A DNA stretch of 64,000 bases from Desulfovibrio inopinatus DSM 10711 (lineage in GTDB: Bacteria; Desulfobacterota; Desulfovibrionia; Desulfovibrionales; Desulfovibrionaceae): NCBI RefSeq assembly GCF_000429305.1, contig NZ_AUBP01000001.1, positions 434,001 to 498,000 of the forward strand, in the 5' to 3' direction. A model generated the notes under the pieces. It was not told where the DNA came from and ran no database searches. It was given only the letters and a program-made list of their open reading frames with translations. This document shows positions 17,794-26,929 of this stretch, in pieces. Made by a program: the position numbers and the translations under genes. Every line of letters starts with the position of its first letter. The stretch's first letter is position 1.

Positions 17794-18153
17794 ATGGAAC
17801 ACGTTTATCTAGAGAAACGAAGGCATCAGCGATTTGAAACATCCATTCCCGCTCTTGTTCATACAAAAAGGAAAACGCTTTCGAGTAAAATCAGCCGCTA
17901 TGACTCTGCGCAAATTATTAATATCTCGCTAAGCGGGGCTCTTGTTTCTATACCTTTAAAGAAGGAGAACGCATTTGCATTTCATGCCGACGAATTCGTT
18001 TTGATGTTTGATGATCCGAAAAATACAAATGGCACCAACAATATCTGGTGTCGCCCCTGCCGGATTGATCGTAATGATACCACACTTTTTGTAGGTATCG
18101 AATTTTGTCAAGTATTTCAGTGTGATTGGATTCCAGAAGAATATGTGAATTAG
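17794..18153 (+). CDS. Stand-alone PilZ domain c-di-GMP-binding protein
   Basis: 119 aa from the ATG at 17794 (AAAGGT upstream); a TTG at 17773 is an alternative start. Both PilZ ligand motifs are intact: RRHQR near residue 10 and NISLSG near residue 47. Single-domain PilZ proteins act as c-di-GMP-dependent adaptors, commonly binding a transport or polymerase partner. It sits immediately upstream of the polysaccharide export operon, so that machinery is the likely target, by inference. It is divergent from the GGDEF-PilZ gene. Confidence 0.82.
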   Translation: MEHVYLEKRRHQRFETSIPALVHTKRKTLSSKISRYDSAQIINISLSGALVSIPLKKENAFAFHADEFVLMFDDPKNTNGTNNIWCRPCRIDRNDTTLFVGIEFCQVFQCDWIPEEYVN

Positions 18154-18162
18154 AATAGACGT

Positions 18163-18194
18163 CTGGAAAAATCTGATGACACTACTTTTTCCAG
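18163..18194 (+). promoter_or_regulatory. Inverted repeat CTGGAAAAA/TTTTTCCAG before the export operon
   Basis: CTGGAAAAA (18163-18171) and TTTTTCCAG (18186-18194) form a perfect 9-bp inverted repeat with a 14-base spacer. It contains the TTCCAG hexamer on both strands. It has no T-run after it, so an operator is as likely as a terminator of the PilZ gene. A wider GACGTC pair flanks it. Confidence 0.35.
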
Positions 18195-18409
18195 AAAAAG
18201 AAGACGTCATGAGCAAGAAGAAGACGGTTCTGTCGCTCTCTTTCGGAAAATATTAATAATGAGGAATGTGTAAATACTATAACATTCTGTAATATATAAC
18301 ATTAAAAAGAATGGCCCGTTTCTTTCTTACTGCACAATACTGCGCACCGTGCACAGAAAAACTGATTGAGCTGAATACTGATTACATTACACGAGAGCGG
18401 GAGGGAACT

Positions 18410-18994
18410 GTGCAGTATCACTTAAAAAGAATACTTGTTTTGGGGGTTTTCACGTTCTTTATCGGAATTGTCGCAAACCCAGCCCTCGTTTGTGCCAAAA
18501 CAGCTCCTAACACGGACTTTCATCTTGGTGGGGGAGATGTTTTGGAAGTATCCGTTTGGAATGATGAAGCGCTTAATCGAGAAGTTCTTGTTCGGCCAGA
18601 CGGATATATATCCTTCCCTCTGATTGGCGATGTCGTTGCAAAAGGACGAACCATCGAAGATGTTCGTGCTGAGATTGAAAAACGCATTCGAGAGTTTATT
18701 CCTGATACCACAGTTACTGTCATGCTGCTTAAGCTGACAAGCCCTCAAGTATATGTTGTTGGAAAAGTAAATTCCCCTGGAATGTATCTTATGCAAGGCC
18801 CAACGCGCGTTATGCAAGCCCTCGCCTGGGCTGGAGGTCCAACAGCGTATGCGTCTCAATCATCCATACGGATTTTGCGCTCCGAAAATGGTGCGCAAGA
18901 AGTGTTTCGGTTTGATTATGACGATGTCAAAAGTGGCGATGATTTAGAACAGAATATACTGCTGCATCCCGGCGACACGATTGTTGTCCCATAA
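18410..18994 (+). CDS. Polysaccharide export protein (Wza/XrtA-system export type)
   Basis: 194 aa from a GTG at 18410, preferred because GGGAGGGAACT precedes it and the signal peptide starts right there (QYHLKRILVLGVFTFFIG); an in-frame ATG at 18311 would add 33 hydrophilic residues. The mature protein has the polysaccharide export domain (FHLGGGDVLEVSVWNDEALN, then VLVRPDGYISFPLIG) and one SLBB repeat (QVYVVGKVNSPGMYLM). It lacks the long C-terminal amphipathic helix of E. coli Wza, matching the short exporters of exosortase-linked loci. Probable periplasmic/outer-membrane export component, first gene of the export set. Confidence 0.85.
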   Translation: MQYHLKRILVLGVFTFFIGIVANPALVCAKTAPNTDFHLGGGDVLEVSVWNDEALNREVLVRPDGYISFPLIGDVVAKGRTIEDVRAEIEKRIREFIPDTTVTVMLLKLTSPQVYVVGKVNSPGMYLMQGPTRVMQALAWAGGPTAYASQSSIRILRSENGAQEVFRFDYDDVKSGDDLEQNILLHPGDTIVVP

Positions 18995-19004
18995 GATGTG
19001 ACCC

Positions 19005-20186
19005 ATGCCGCAAGAGTTTCACATCATGCGTTTTTTAAATATACAAGCGCGATACCTGACAATGTTGTTTGTGCTGGTCTGTTTTTTTCCAGATGCAGGC
19101 TATGCGATAAGCTGGAGAATTACTCCAGCTCTATCCGCACGGCAAACGTATGATAACAACGTCTTTTTACGTGATATTCAAGATTTTGAAACGCGACTCT
19201 CTCCATCGGTGGAATTGCTTCTTGAAGATGAACGGTACTCGATAAAAGCTTTAGCTGCCGCTAATATATATCTTTATGCTCGGTATGCCGATTATAATAG
19301 GATAAATCAAAATTATGAGTTCTCGTCTTCATACAACGCAACAGAGCGATTGACTGTTGGACTTGATGGAAGTTTAATTTTTGACAATACGTTTGATTAT
19401 TACCTCAGTGATTCAGGTATTCCAACGAGTAAAATTGGACGTAGAGAGATTACAATCAATCCCAATGCGCGATACGCCGTAACAGAACGAGATGTCATCT
19501 CTTTCACCGTTGCTGGCACATTTATCGATTACGATTCAGATACCTATACCAATTCTTCTGGCGTCCGAGGAGGGTTTTCGTGGGTTCATGCATTTTCAGA
19601 GATTCTCCGAGGGTCCCTTAATCTTCAGACAGACGCGACGTCGTTGCATTCTCGATATGATCATGGTGAGCGCTATCTTGGGAATGCCATGTTAGGAGTT
19701 GAATGGGATATCTCCGAACGGCTTACAGTTTCGGCCATGGGGGGTGTCATTGGGACTCAGACGTTTTTTGAAGAAGCGGGTGATTCCTCAACGGTCCAGT
19801 TTGGTGGGGCTGCGGAGTTGGAATATAAGCCAACGCAAACAACATCGCTTACTGTAGGACTGGATCGGGGCGTGACACAAGGTGTCCGCGGAGAGCTTAT
19901 CAGCCGTAATCGGGCAAGATTGAATGTAAACTGGAAAATATCGGAACGACTGAACGCTGGTATTTCTTGTAATATATATGACTCAATTTCAGATTATCGC
20001 TCTGGTGTTGATACAACACGTTTGTCTTACAATATTTCTCCAAAGTTGACGTACTACTTTGATGAAGATTTCTTCGTTCAAGTTGGCTACAGCCGCTATG
20101 AGACTTGGAATTATACGACAGATAGCAATAAGTCGAGAGATCAAGTGTACGTTGAATTCTCTGTGGCAAATCCATTTGGAAAATAA
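19005..20186 (+). CDS. Exosortase-system-associated outer-membrane beta-barrel protein
   Basis: 393 aa (an ATG at 19026 is an alternative start). A signal peptide (to about residue 35, DAGYA) is followed by alternating amphipathic strands rich in aromatic residues, typical of an outer-membrane barrel, for example SARQTYDNNVFLRD and KLTYYFDEDFFVQVGYS. Proteins of this type accompany the exporter and chain-length genes in PEP-CTERM/exosortase polysaccharide loci, where they are thought to form or line the secretion pore. It lies 10 bp after the Wza-like gene and 26 bp before the Wzz-like gene, so it is in the same operon. Confidence 0.8.
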   Translation: MPQEFHIMRFLNIQARYLTMLFVLVCFFPDAGYAISWRITPALSARQTYDNNVFLRDIQDFETRLSPSVELLLEDERYSIKALAAANIYLYARYADYNRINQNYEFSSSYNATERLTVGLDGSLIFDNTFDYYLSDSGIPTSKIGRREITINPNARYAVTERDVISFTVAGTFIDYDSDTYTNSSGVRGGFSWVHAFSEILRGSLNLQTDATSLHSRYDHGERYLGNAMLGVEWDISERLTVSAMGGVIGTQTFFEEAGDSSTVQFGGAAELEYKPTQTTSLTVGLDRGVTQGVRGELISRNRARLNVNWKISERLNAGISCNIYDSISDYRSGVDTTRLSYNISPKLTYYFDEDFFVQVGYSRYETWNYTTDSNKSRDQVYVEFSVANPFGK

Positions 20187-20212
20187 CGGATTTAACATCC
20201 AAGGTGCACTCG

Positions 20213-21961
20213 ATGGAACAGCAAGCTGATTTTCAAGATTATATTCAAGCTTTTAAAAGGCGAAGACTTGCTTTTATTATTCCATTCGTCATTGTCTTTG
20301 CCATATCTGTTGTTGTGACTTTTCTTTTACCATCCATTTATAAGTCTTCGGCAGTCATTCTCATTGAAGCGCAAGAGATTCCGCAGGAAATGGTACGGAG
20401 TACTGTAACTGGTTATATTGAAGAACGGTTGCAAACAATTTCTAAAATTGTCCTTAGCCGAAAAAATCTCCTTGATATTGTCAATAAATATAAGTTGTAC
20501 CCGGATCTGCGACAAACCGGTACAACTGAAGATGTTCTTGACGAAGTGCGTTCGAACATTTCCATGGAGTCGATTCAAGCAGAAGTTATGAACCCGACGT
20601 CAGGTCGTTCTTCCGAAGCGACGATCGCCTTCTCGCTTTCTTTTGAGGGCAAGAATCCTCAAGTCGTCAGTAATGTCGCGAATACACTCACTTCGCTATA
20701 TCTTGAGGAAAACCTCAAGGCACGCCAAGAGAAAGCCGGAACAACTTACGATTTTCTTGAGCAGCAAGTTGAGACGCTGAAACGCGAGATGGAAGATACT
20801 GAGTCCAAAGTTGCTGCATTTAAAGAGAAGAACCTCCACTCTCTTCCAGAGCTTATGGAAGTGAATCTCAATACGCTGCAACGATTGGAAAAAGATGTCA
20901 GCGACAAGCGCACCCAATTGATTAACCTTCAAGATCGGCTTGTGTATCTTCAAGGACAGTTGGCTGCAATTTCTCCTTACCAATACATCTCGACACAGGG
21001 TTCTTCTCGCATGTCTTCTCCAACAGAAGAACTGGATATGCTTCGTCGACAGTATATTACGTTGAAATCTCGTCTATCGGACAAACATCCGGATGTCATC
21101 AGGCTTCAAAATCAGTTGCGTGCAATGGAGGCGACATACGGTGGACGTTCAGGCCTAGCTTCGGTGTCGAGTGAGCTTGACGCCAAGCGGATGCAATTAA
21201 CTGAAGCTCAACAAAAGTATAGCGATAAGCATCCTGATGTCATTGCCTTAAAAAAAGAAGTTCACGCTATGGAAGACCAGCTTGGTGAATTCTCTAAATA
21301 CCAATCGTATGCCAAGCAATCCGGCTCTGTAAGTAACCCCAGTTACATCAATATTCAGTCGCAGGTCAAAGCGGCGGAACTTGATATTGAGAAGACGAAA
21401 GCCAGCATTGCAGACTCTGAAGCGAAAATGGAAGATTATCAACGACGCGTTGAAGAAACTCCACGTGTTGAACAAGAATATAAATCGCTTCTTCGTGACT
21501 ACGATACTGCTCGGGCAAAATATGCTGAAACTGCAAGTCGATTACAGGTGGCGAAAGAAGCGAAAGGCCTTGAAGAGCAACAAATGGGCGAACAATTTAC
21601 AGTTGTTGACTCTCCGGCCATTCCTGAAAAACCTGAAAAACCGAATCGTATTGTCCTGCTTTTGATTGGATTCGTTTTGGCATGTGGTGCGGGGGTTGGT
21701 GTGGGGACAATGGCGGAGTTTATGGATAAGTCCATTCATAACCCGGAGGAAATTTCCACCCTCTCAGCCGTTCCAGTTCTTTCGTCTGTTCCATATCTTG
21801 TAACACTTCAAGATCTGCGTATGCGAACGAGAAAACGCATTGCTATGATGAGCAGTGTTGCTGCTGTGCTCATTGTGATGGTTGCCACGGTTCACTTCGC
21901 TTATCAGCCCATTGATATTCTTTGGGGTATAGCCGTTCAGCGATTCCAGACCTTTTTTTAA
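20213..21961 (+). CDS. Polysaccharide chain-length determinant (Wzz family, exosortase-system type)
   Basis: 582 aa from the ATG at 20213 (AAGG upstream). Inner-membrane protein with a first helix at about residues 20-42, a large periplasmic part that is mostly coiled coil (about 170-455), and C-terminal helices at about 480-500 and 540-560. A proline-rich stretch (IPEKPEKPNR) precedes the second membrane helix, as in Wzz/BY-kinase adaptors. The periplasmic part contains SDKHPDVI twice, 48 residues apart. It sets polymer length together with the kinase encoded next. The membrane-proximal IYKSSAVILIE motif is typical of the family. Confidence 0.85.
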   Translation: MEQQADFQDYIQAFKRRRLAFIIPFVIVFAISVVVTFLLPSIYKSSAVILIEAQEIPQEMVRSTVTGYIEERLQTISKIVLSRKNLLDIVNKYKLYPDLRQTGTTEDVLDEVRSNISMESIQAEVMNPTSGRSSEATIAFSLSFEGKNPQVVSNVANTLTSLYLEENLKARQEKAGTTYDFLEQQVETLKREMEDTESKVAAFKEKNLHSLPELMEVNLNTLQRLEKDVSDKRTQLINLQDRLVYLQGQLAAISPYQYISTQGSSRMSSPTEELDMLRRQYITLKSRLSDKHPDVIRLQNQLRAMEATYGGRSGLASVSSELDAKRMQLTEAQQKYSDKHPDVIALKKEVHAMEDQLGEFSKYQSYAKQSGSVSNPSYINIQSQVKAAELDIEKTKASIADSEAKMEDYQRRVEETPRVEQEYKSLLRDYDTARAKYAETASRLQVAKEAKGLEEQQMGEQFTVVDSPAIPEKPEKPNRIVLLLIGFVLACGAGVGVGTMAEFMDKSIHNPEEISTLSAVPVLSSVPYLVTLQDLRMRTRKRIAMMSSVAAVLIVMVATVHFAYQPIDILWGIAVQRFQTFF

Positions 21962-21999
21962 AATCAACCACGCACCGTGTAGAAGGATTTGGTTTAATA

Positions 22000-22833
22000 A
22001 TGAGCAAAATCGCCAAAGCGCTTGAGAAAGCCAAAGCAACACAAGGAATGTCTCCACTCCAGGAAGAGGTGCATCACGGGCACACTTCTTCTCGGTTGTC
22101 TCGTGGAGAAGAGGCGTCAACAGCTGGATTTTCCACTCCGCATCCGCAGTATTCCATGACTCGAGTTCGGAAGCTGAACAACGCCACATTAGAGCAAAAT
22201 CGCATCCTGACACCAGACTCAAGTCAAGCCGTTAAAGATGCGTATGATCTTTTGCGAACGCAAATTTTGCATCGAACTAAAGAAAAGGGTTGGAATACCC
22301 TGATGGTGACGAGTGCGGTTTCTGGAGAAGGAAAAACAATAACTGCTCTCAACCTTGCGTTAAGCATGGCACGCCAAGCCGATCAAACGGCTTTGTTAGT
22401 CGATGCAAATCTTCGATCACCAGCCGTAACGGGCTATCTTGGACTGGAATCGGAAAGTATGGGGCTGTCAGATTATCTGCTTCAGGATGATGTTATTGTC
22501 CCTGATTTGCTCATTAACCCGGATGTCGAAAAATTTGTTGTCTTGCCTGCTGGGCGTCCGTTATCCGGTTCAACTGATGTCCTCGGTACACCGCGCATGC
22601 GTCATCTTGTTGGTGATCTCAAGAACAGATATCCAGACCGATACGTTATTTACGACTGTCCGCATATCCTCAGCATGCCGGATTCTCTCGTTTTTGCATC
22701 GTATGTCGATGCCATTCTTGTCGTGGTTGAAGCCAACTCTACCTCTCGTCACCATATTGAGTCTGCTATGAAGCAGCTTGAAGGACGAAATATTGTTGGT
22801 ACGGTCATAAACAAAATTGAAATCGCCGCTTAG
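22000..22833 (+). CDS. Exosortase-system tyrosine-kinase-like ATPase (CpsD/CapB type)
   Basis: 277 aa; the ATG at 22000 gives the usual short start MSKIAKALEKA. P-loop motifs of bacterial tyrosine kinases are present: Walker A SAVSGEGKT, A' LLVDANLR and Walker B YVIYDCP. It works with the Wzz-like membrane partner encoded just upstream to control polymer length and export. No tyrosine cluster is visible at the C-terminus, which ends in VINKIEIAA, so the usual autophosphorylation tail is absent or reduced. Confidence 0.83.
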   Translation: MSKIAKALEKAKATQGMSPLQEEVHHGHTSSRLSRGEEASTAGFSTPHPQYSMTRVRKLNNATLEQNRILTPDSSQAVKDAYDLLRTQILHRTKEKGWNTLMVTSAVSGEGKTITALNLALSMARQADQTALLVDANLRSPAVTGYLGLESESMGLSDYLLQDDVIVPDLLINPDVEKFVVLPAGRPLSGSTDVLGTPRMRHLVGDLKNRYPDRYVIYDCPHILSMPDSLVFASYVDAILVVVEANSTSRHHIESAMKQLEGRNIVGTVINKIEIAA

Positions 22834-22847
22834 GAGTCATCAAGCTC

Positions 22848-24050
22848 ATGTACGAAGCCTTTTACGGTTTCAAGGGCAAGCCATTCAGTATAGTGCCCAA
22901 TCCGGCTTTCCTCTACCCAAGTGAAAAGCACCAGCTCGCCATGAGCTACCTTGAATACGGTTTGGCCGAATCCAGTGGCATTATTATTTTGACAGGCGAA
23001 GTTGGGACGGGAAAAACGACGCTTATTCGTTATCTTTCCGGAAAGCTTCCGGGAAATTTTCATATTGCAACAATTTTCAATACCAACCTGACTGACGATG
23101 ATCTGCTGCGGAGTATCCTCATTGAATTTGAACTTACTCCGAATGGGTCAAGTAAAGCTGGGTATCTTGATCAACTCAATGCCTTCTTGATTGAAACATT
23201 CAGTAGAAACGAACGATGCTTGCTTGTTATCGACGAAGCACAAAATTTGACCCATTCGGCTTTGGAAGAAGTGCGAATGTTGTCGAATCTTCAGACGGAA
23301 CATACGGCGCTTATTCAGATTTGCCTGGTCGGGCAACCCGAGTTGAAACAACGTCTGCAACATCCAAGTTTAAGCCAACTCGTCCAGCGTGTCACGGCGA
23401 GTTACCATCTCAAGCCGCTCTCACGTGATGAGGTGCATGCATATATTCAGCACCGTCTCACTGCCGTTGAATCGCCCATCGAAGATCTGTTCACCGATGA
23501 TGCCATTGATCTTATTTCGGAAACAGCCGGAGGCGTACCAAGGTCGATCAATATTCTGTGTGATGCGGCGCTGGTGTATGGCTACGCTGATGAGTTGGAC
23601 TCCATTAGTGTCGACATCGTTCGCCAGGTCGTTACCGATAAAAAAGAAGATGGTCTGTTTACACAGCATGCCTCGGATTCGATTGGTAATACTGAAGAAC
23701 AATGTGCATCGGTCAACGCATCATCGGAGACACTTCGTCATGATCTTGAGTCACGTCTCCATTCGCTTGAGCTTCGTGTAGAAAAACTTGCAGGTCTCAT
23801 GGAGTGGCAAGCGGCTGAACTTGAGAAAAAGCATGATGGAGCAAAAGATGTTGTGGTGAAAAAACTTGAAATGCTTTTGCGCGAAGAACGTAAAAAGAAT
23901 GAAGCTCTTCTTGTTCGGTGTGCGAGGTTTCAACATGAGATAAATGGGAGAAGTGCTCAGCAACATCTTGCTGAAGCGAGTGGTTCGATAAGCAAGAATC
24001 AAAATGAAAAGACATCACAAAAAAGGCGTCGATGGTTCTTTTTCTTTTAA
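22848..24050 (+). CDS. Exosortase-system-associated AAA ATPase (ExeA/MshM-like)
   Basis: 400 aa. The N-terminal AAA domain (about 1-270) opens with YEAFYGFKGKPFSIVPNPAF and has Walker A GEVGTGKTT, Walker B LLVIDEAQN and the sensor region QICLVGQPELKQRL. The C-terminal part (about 285-385) is a charged coiled coil ending in a Lys/Arg/Phe-rich tail. These ATPases are constant members of PEP-CTERM/exosortase loci; by analogy with ExeA they may help insert or assemble the secretion pore, but the role is not established. Last gene of the export cluster; a 334-bp gap follows. Confidence 0.82.
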   Translation: MYEAFYGFKGKPFSIVPNPAFLYPSEKHQLAMSYLEYGLAESSGIIILTGEVGTGKTTLIRYLSGKLPGNFHIATIFNTNLTDDDLLRSILIEFELTPNGSSKAGYLDQLNAFLIETFSRNERCLLVIDEAQNLTHSALEEVRMLSNLQTEHTALIQICLVGQPELKQRLQHPSLSQLVQRVTASYHLKPLSRDEVHAYIQHRLTAVESPIEDLFTDDAIDLISETAGGVPRSINILCDAALVYGYADELDSISVDIVRQVVTDKKEDGLFTQHASDSIGNTEEQCASVNASSETLRHDLESRLHSLELRVEKLAGLMEWQAAELEKKHDGAKDVVVKKLEMLLREERKKNEALLVRCARFQHEINGRSAQQHLAEASGSISKNQNEKTSQKRRRWFFFF

Positions 24051-24384
24051 TAAAATATTTCAATGATTGCTGTGCTTGTATGCTGCTAAATATAACAATA
24101 AACACGTTTTATCACATGGAATTGTAGAGATTGTATGTGCTGTTGATGCGGACTCTTCGGTTGTTTGATGTTTCAGTTTGTATTGGTGTGTCTGTTGTGA
24201 TTGTGTAAGTATAATTTTTTTAAATATGAGTGTTGTTCTGTGACGTCATTGAAGATGATTCGTATTGTGCATATTATACTATGATATAGTTGTTCGTCAT
24301 ATAGTAGATAGAACATATATACTGTCTTTGTCTTCTTGCGTTAATGGGTGATGTTGGGGCAGATGACCTTGGGGAGCATTGATT
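24051..24384 (+). other. A+T-rich intergenic region with candidate promoter for the assembly operon
   Basis: Within this gap TTGAAG (24249-24254), a 17-base spacer and TATTAT (24272-24277) give a plausible sigma-70 promoter for the long operon starting at 24385. The perfect palindrome TGACGTCA (24241-24248) abuts the -35 and could be an operator. No coding frame or clear terminator is seen. Confidence 0.4.
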
Positions 24385-25917
24385 ATGTCAGACAATACTC
24401 ATGGGGATGTAACAACGCTCCATCAAATGAACTCGACGTCAACGCCTAAACGGCATCGCTCTGTGCGATCGCAAACGCTTTTACTCGGAGCCGCCAACAG
24501 TGTGGTGACCCTCATGCGCTTTTGTACACCCATGGCGATGGTTCGTCTGTTGGATCAAGAGGCATTTGGTGTCTATAGGCTCTTTTGGCTCTTTGGCATA
24601 ACAGCAGTCATGATAGCTCCTCTCGGTATCCCTCGCAGTCTGCTGTATATTATTCCGCGAAGTGATCAAAATAAACGCAATTATTTTATTTACCAAACAC
24701 TGTTTTTGGTCGGGTTGTTGGCTCTTTTGGCAACGCTGGTCGCGATACCTGGAAGCCCGTTCGTAAAACCTGAGCTCGCAAATGGTACTCAAGGGTATCT
24801 CCTGCCGGTGTTTATTTTTTGTTGGGTCATATCTCAACTTCTTGATTTTCTTCCCACTGCAGAAAATCGAGTAGGCATTCAGTCTGCAATCATTACTGGC
24901 TCTGAGTTTCTACGCCAAGTGCTTCTCGTGGGGACCGCGTTTGTAACGAGGAGTTTCGTTGATACCCTGATTGCCTTGACGATTTTTTCCATCTTGAAAA
25001 CGCTGTTTCTGATTGGGTATGTGTATTTTCGTTTTGGCCTCCCAACTGCATGGCTCAATTGGGCTGACTTGAAAGAGCAGGTCTCTTTTGGCGTGCCTAT
25101 GGGCGTTATATACATGCTGAATAATCTTGGAAAAAATGCTGAACAGTGGTTGGCAGCGTTGTTATTTACAACACAAGATTATGCCATATTTGTTGTCGGT
25201 GCTGTTAATATTCCTGTTTTGACAATGCTTCGGCAAACGTTAACGCAGGTGACCCTTCCAAAGATGAGCAAGGCGCATTTCAATAAAGATTATAAACGTG
25301 TATTGTACCTTGCACAGAGTGCAAATTTTGCTGTCGCAATAGCTTATTTCCCAATTATAATGTATTTATTGTGTTTTGCTCATTCAATTGTTGAGATCGC
25401 ATTTACAGATAAATATATACAATCAACCCAGATACTCCAAGTCTATTTGTTGATTTACGGGCGAAGAGCTCTTGATATGAAAAATATCCTCATGCTCTAT
25501 AAACAACAAAAATTTCTCCTGCGTGTAAATATTATTCTTGTCGTCCTTTCGATTGCTATAAGCCTTTTTGCCTCATTGTTGTTTGGAATAGTGGGAATTG
25601 CAATGGGGTCTGTCATTGCTGCATATATTCAGGTCGTTATTGTCTATCGACGCGTCTCCCAGTGTGTAGGGGTTCCCATCTCCAAGCTCCAAGATTGGAA
25701 AGGTTTTCTCTTTGCTTTTGTGAGTGCTGCTTTAGCCGCAGGAGGAGGGATGTGGGTCGTTGAGTTTTTTGCATTGGAGCAGCCACTTGTCCGGATTGGG
25801 GTGAGTTTCGTCATCGTCCTTGCGCTTTACCCGCTTCTTCTTATGGCGAGCGGTTATGGATGGGTATTCAAGGTTCTCTTGGGAAAAGGAGCTTGGCGAA
25901 ATGCCGAAACAACATAA
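24385..25917 (+). CDS. Polysaccharide flippase (Wzx/PST family)
   Basis: 510 aa from the ATG at 24385 with GGGGAG 8 bases upstream. About 12-14 hydrophobic segments with few charges are present, starting at about residue 30 (TLLLGAANSVVTLMRF), in the pattern of PST/MATE-type lipid-linked oligosaccharide flippases. Acting in the inner membrane, it would flip undecaprenyl-linked repeat units for the polymerase encoded at 26926. It is the first gene of a tightly packed assembly operon and its end overlaps the next gene by 17 bp. Confidence 0.82.
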   Translation: MSDNTHGDVTTLHQMNSTSTPKRHRSVRSQTLLLGAANSVVTLMRFCTPMAMVRLLDQEAFGVYRLFWLFGITAVMIAPLGIPRSLLYIIPRSDQNKRNYFIYQTLFLVGLLALLATLVAIPGSPFVKPELANGTQGYLLPVFIFCWVISQLLDFLPTAENRVGIQSAIITGSEFLRQVLLVGTAFVTRSFVDTLIALTIFSILKTLFLIGYVYFRFGLPTAWLNWADLKEQVSFGVPMGVIYMLNNLGKNAEQWLAALLFTTQDYAIFVVGAVNIPVLTMLRQTLTQVTLPKMSKAHFNKDYKRVLYLAQSANFAVAIAYFPIIMYLLCFAHSIVEIAFTDKYIQSTQILQVYLLIYGRRALDMKNILMLYKQQKFLLRVNIILVVLSIAISLFASLLFGIVGIAMGSVIAAYIQVVIVYRRVSQCVGVPISKLQDWKGFLFAFVSAALAAGGGMWVVEFFALEQPLVRIGVSFVIVLALYPLLLMASGYGWVFKVLLGKGAWRNAETT

Positions 25918-26929
25918 AACCAACTCTAAAGCGCTCTTTCCAACACGCCCACTTTTTATCTCGGCGTCAGGGCGTGGAGGATCAACGTGGGTTTTGGATG
26001 CGCTGGCGGAGGCAAATAATCTGAGTACGGTTTTCGAGCCGTTACACCCCATTCGTGTTCCCGGTGCAGCTCAGTATGCATTCCGATACATACCGGATGA
26101 CGCTGATCCCGAAGAGCTTAAGGCATTTCTCGATCTCGCAATGAATGGGGATGTCAACAGACTGTGGACACATTGTCGCGTCAACTTGGAGCACCTCTGG
26201 CATGGAATTGGTATATTCACATCTCCTGCGAAACTGAAAAATCAATACAGAAAACATAAAAATATAGTTCGAAATTATGTGCATTACGGTCGAAAACGCC
26301 CCGGTCCACAGCTTGTGAAGTTTATTCGAGCCAATCTCATGGTTGGGTGGCTGCATCGAGCGTATAGTGCTCCGGTTATTGTACTTCTCCGGCATCCAGG
26401 TGCAGTCGTGGAATCAAAAAATCGCCTTTCGTCGTGGTCGCCCACGGAGGTATTAGAACAGTTTCGTCGGGACGAGGCTCTGTGGAATGATTATCTTGCG
26501 CCACTCGACCTCCCGCCATTCGACACCTTGGACAGAATTCGTGGTTTTGCCATGCAGTGGTGCATTGAAACACTTGTGGCGTTACGGCAAGCTTCACGTT
26601 TTGGACTTGAGGTCATTTATTACGAAAAACTCGTGATCTCTCCAGAAGACGAATGGCGTCGAGCTATAAATGCATTGGGTCTTTCTCATCCGCCTCAACA
26701 CGCTTTCACACATCGTCCCTCGCAACAAGCATCTCTTGAATCGCAAAATGTGAACTTTGATCATACCTTTCTTTCTCGTTGGCGTACGAAGCTTTCAACC
26801 CCTGAATGTCATGCCATTCAGGATATGATCGAACGATTTCATATTTCAGAGTACCACGTGGATTCTCCTTTCCCCCAAGACGGCAATGACGTCGTTCATG
26901 ACACCCAGTCAAACAGAGTAAGCGTATGA
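25901..26929 (+). CDS. Sulfotransferase family protein (first of three)
   Basis: 342 aa from the ATG at 25901 (AAGGAG upstream), overlapping the flippase end. The PAPS-binding 5'-phosphosulfate loop is SGRGGSTWV (about residue 18), and the 3'-phosphate motif is PVIVLLRHPGAVVESKNR (about 150). The family moves sulfate from PAPS to a sugar or other hydroxyl. Its place between flippase and polymerase points to sulfation of polysaccharide repeat units on the cytoplasmic side. The acceptor cannot be read from the sequence. Its stop overlaps the polymerase start (ATGA). Confidence 0.8.
   Translation: MPKQHKTNSKALFPTRPLFISASGRGGSTWVLDALAEANNLSTVFEPLHPIRVPGAAQYAFRYIPDDADPEELKAFLDLAMNGDVNRLWTHCRVNLEHLWHGIGIFTSPAKLKNQYRKHKNIVRNYVHYGRKRPGPQLVKFIRANLMVGWLHRAYSAPVIVLLRHPGAVVESKNRLSSWSPTEVLEQFRRDEALWNDYLAPLDLPPFDTLDRIRGFAMQWCIETLVALRQASRFGLEVIYYEKLVISPEDEWRRAINALGLSHPPQHAFTHRPSQQASLESQNVNFDHTFLSRWRTKLSTPECHAIQDMIERFHISEYHVDSPFPQDGNDVVHDTQSNRVSV

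Noticed and set aside
24346-24372. GG-rich string before the flippase gene considered as a sigma-54 promoter
   Set aside because: The GG and GC spacing does not fit the -24/-12 framework; a sigma-70-like pair further upstream is better.
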